Assembly: GCA_025331435.1 (NCBI GenBank)
Contig: JAIWNI010000157.1
Coordinates: 1-44,772 of the forward strand
DNA from: Choanephora cucurbitarum
Lineage: Eukaryota; Mucoromycota; Mucoromycetes; Mucorales; Choanephoraceae
DNA: 44,772 nucleotides
Reading direction: 5' to 3'
The translations under genes and the position numbers were made by a program. Below are positions 43,091 to 44,772 of this stretch, piece by piece. The notes below the pieces were generated by a model. It had not been told where the DNA came from. It searched no databases and saw only the letters and a program-made list of their open reading frames with translations. The first letter of the stretch is position 1. Every line of letters begins with the position of its first letter.

Positions 43091-43239
43091 GGGACGACTA
43101 ATCAGTTTAGTCACCATCACTTGGGCCATCAGGTCACCACATCAACAACAGTGGGCAGAACAAAACAAAAACACATCCATAGCATACTTGGGACGACTAT
43201 CTCCTTGTAGTCACCATCTCTTGGGCCATCTGGTCGCCA
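43091..43239. repeat. Two diverged copies of a 50-bp unit, 99 bp apart
   Basis: 43091-43140 and 43190-43239 share GGGACGACTA, then TAGTCACCATC, CTTGGGCCATC and GGTC-CCA in the same order and spacing. The spacer is A/C-rich. Could be an old tandem duplication or internal repeats of an LTR or leader. Confidence 0.75.
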
Positions 43240-43874
43240 AAGCAGCCAGAGGGAAAGAGCTAAACAAAAACAAAACAATAAATCGACTAGAATCTTTATC
43301 TTCACTCACCTAACGGAAACAAAAACAACCTTGACCTTTTTCTTTTCAACTTCAAATCAGCAACTTCAAACAGGCAACAACTTCTTTCAACTTCAACACA
43401 ATAACTCCAACTAAACAAAGGGAAAAGCAACAAATCAACATCAAACCGAAACAACGACATTCTTGTTCATTTCAACAGATGAGACCAAAGAGCAAAGGGA
43501 AATAACACAACTGTGGTAGGGCAACCACGACAAGAGCAAACTAGGGATCTACCAGAGGCAAAGACCATAGAAGGTATGACTTGGCTAGGGTCATCTACAA
43601 CATTAAACCCAGGAATGAGCACTTGAGCCAACTCAAATGAGTATGACTCGCCCAGCTTCTCCACCATGATACGTTTCCACGCTGTAGTCGTGAAGGACTG
43701 AGCCCTGGTTAGCCAGTATAGCTTTAGTGCTGCTTTGTCTTTTGATTCTTAGATATATAAATAAATTTATAGGAAAGAAGCCCTCTCGTTTATTACTTCA
43801 AAATAATATTACTCTTATACTTCTGTCGACGTCAGCACTAAATCACGTGACTTCACACTACAACCAATGTGTGT

Positions 43875-43919
43875 CGGACATACATCGGATCTGTATGTTG
43901 GACGGCATGTCCGATGTAT
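43875..43919. repeat. Overlapping inverted repeats (alternative hairpins)
   Basis: ATACATCGGA (43880-43889) is complementary to TCCGATGTAT (43910-43919). CGGACAT (43875-43881) is complementary to ATGTCCG (43907-43913). ACATAC (43878-43883) is complementary to GTATGT (43893-43898). The three pairings exclude one another. Confidence 0.75.
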
Positions 43920-44167
43920 CGATTATTCAACTCATGGGAAAGCATTTAAAAGGTGTTATTTTTTTTGCTAAAGTTATAGATGTATTCTTCAGATATACAT
44001 AACGCTTTTAAAAAGTTCAAAAAGTTGAGTTTTCGTTGATTTATGATTATTTTTATTTTTTACTATATTTTTAGTGCTTCCAGATTTTTGACACTTAATT
44101 TTTTAAGCTGTGATTTTTGATACCTCAATTTTTTACCATGTCTGATTTTTAAGCTGAGGAGTTTTAG

Positions 44168-44425
44168 ATGACGAGTATATGGCTTTCTGAAGAAAATGAA
44201 AAAAGTAAAAAAGAAGACATTCAAATTAAAAAAAAACCTTTACATAAATACGAATGTCGATACGCAGACAAAAAGTCTGCAAATGTAATCACAAAAAGAA
44301 CTATCACAGTCAACGTTGTCAGTGATATCAATTCCATAGACATACAAGTCTATTCAACAAGAAAGAATAACTCTAACTATTGCATTATATCTCATAAAAA
44401 TACCGCTTTTTTTAAATTGATATAA
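44168..44425 (+). CDS. Unrecognised short reading frame (85 aa)
   Basis: Lysine-rich start (MTSIWLSEENEKSKKEDIQ), then KYECRYADKKSANVITKR and TITVNVVSDINSIDIQVYS, which looks like alternating beta strands. It ends at 44425. No family recognised. The following frame (44442-44678) is offset by one base, so the two could be parts of one frameshifted or spliced gene. Composition is AT-driven, so chance cannot be excluded. Confidence 0.25.
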   Translation: MTSIWLSEENEKSKKEDIQIKKKPLHKYECRYADKKSANVITKRTITVNVVSDINSIDIQVYSTRKNNSNYCIISHKNTAFFKLI

Positions 44426-44441
44426 GTTTATTGAAGAACGC

Positions 44442-44678
44442 ATGCTCTATATCTACAATCACCAAACCAAACACTTCATTCATGTAATTGATAATTCGAT
44501 AGCTCGACAATTGTTGTTTATTGTAAAAAAACAGTATCCAAGAATAAAACCAGTTTATGCCTCTTGTACCATTCTTTATCCTAAAGATACAATAACTGAT
44601 AGATCCAAACTCCCAACATACCACTTACCTAGTATAGAGCAGAACAATGATTTCTTATACAGATGCCGAAAATACTAA
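44442..44678 (+). CDS. Unrecognised short reading frame (78 aa)
   Basis: Reads MLYIYNHQTKHFIHVIDN, QLLFIVKKQYPRIKPVYAS and HLPSIEQNNDFLYR. No family recognised. It begins 17 bp after the stop of 44168-44425, in a different frame. May be a remnant of the same gene or chance. Confidence 0.22.
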   Translation: MLYIYNHQTKHFIHVIDNSIARQLLFIVKKQYPRIKPVYASCTILYPKDTITDRSKLPTYHLPSIEQNNDFLYRCRKY

Positions 44679-44772
44679 TCGTCTTTTTGAGTACTAATCA
44701 GTACATTGTTGTCAACCTTGAACAAAAGAATAACTCCACTTTTCACTCTTCAATCAACAGTAATCCAAACTT

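Larger units (their letters stand above)
42225..44167. other. A/C-rich gene-free stretch with repeat and hairpin features
   Basis: From about 42240 to 43550 the plus strand is dominated by A and C (CAACAA, AACAAAAC runs), with a T/C-rich patch at 42760-42900. The minus-strand frames at 42562-42762 and 43467-43667 and the plus-strand frame at 43727-44002 reflect this composition and are not called as genes. A palindromic CACGTG site (43847-43852) and a GACGTC site (43828-43833) are seen before the hairpin cluster at 43875-43919. Confidence 0.4.

Noticed and set aside
42562..43667. Minus-strand frames in the A/C-rich tract
   Set aside because: Low-complexity translation (runs of Val, Cys, Lys) caused by base composition.
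1..44772. CRISPR array, rRNA or integron-type structures
   Set aside because: No regularly spaced identical repeats, rRNA signatures or attachment sites were seen; the sequence is eukaryotic in character.

Overview
The window looks like a gene-poor, transposon-packed stretch of a fungal genome, most likely an early-diverging filamentous fungus of the Mucorales type. That placement is an inference from three things: AT-rich DNA, very short GT-AG introns (about 50-76 nt, often with a CTAAC/CTAAT-like branch site), and the mixture of Helitron, hAT, Tc1, MULE, PIF/Harbinger and Ty3/gypsy sequences. No rRNA, tRNA, CRISPR array or bacterial-style operon was found. Almost every recognisable coding segment is mobile DNA, and most of it is broken by stops and frameshifts.

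Layout from left to right. 1-3.6 kb: decayed Ty3/gypsy pol (protease, reverse transcriptase, RNase H, integrase) followed by a polypurine tract and a possible LTR. 4.3-13.1 kb: a long decayed Helitron (Rep plus PIF1-type helicase) on the minus strand. It is split by an intact-looking hAT element (4585-7761) with matching terminal inverted repeats, an exact 8-bp target duplication and a five-exon, 702-aa transposase. A second insertion of about 0.84 kb probably sits inside its Rep region. 13.5-20.1 kb: an unrecognised, decayed gene whose two halves flank a second, plus-strand Helitron (14.3-19 kb). A GC-rich block with two adjacent perfect hairpins lies at 19.1-19.32 kb. 20.25-21.59 kb: a Tc1-like element with 25-bp terminal repeats and TA duplication. 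22.4-24.6 kb: a MULE transposase with a SWIM-like tail (minus). 24.9-27.0 kb: a PIF/Harbinger transposase and a probable DNA-binding partner gene (minus). 27.6-28.1 kb: an endonuclease (EEP) fragment (minus). 28.1-31.1 kb: no supportable gene. 31.15-32.84 kb: a Helitron Rep fragment.

33.3-42.2 kb is the most unusual part. An AT-hook protein gene (minus, multi-exon, partly decayed) and an intact three-exon gene for a 259-aa protein of unknown function (plus, with a TATA box) diverge from a 1.4-kb gap. A third Rep/PIF1-helicase gene follows the plus-strand gene in the same direction. That Rep/helicase has lost the first His of its HUH motif and the Ser/Thr of its Walker A motif, while the 259-aa gene upstream is undamaged. 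The two divergent genes may be accessory genes of this Helitron lineage or unrelated genes caught beside it; sequence alone does not decide. 42.2 kb to the end is A/C-rich, with a spaced repeat, a set of competing hairpins and two short unrecognised reading frames.

Relative ages can be read from nesting. The minus-strand Helitron was already there when the hAT element landed in it. The hAT element is the only mobile element here with both intact ends and an uninterrupted transposase, so it is probably the youngest.
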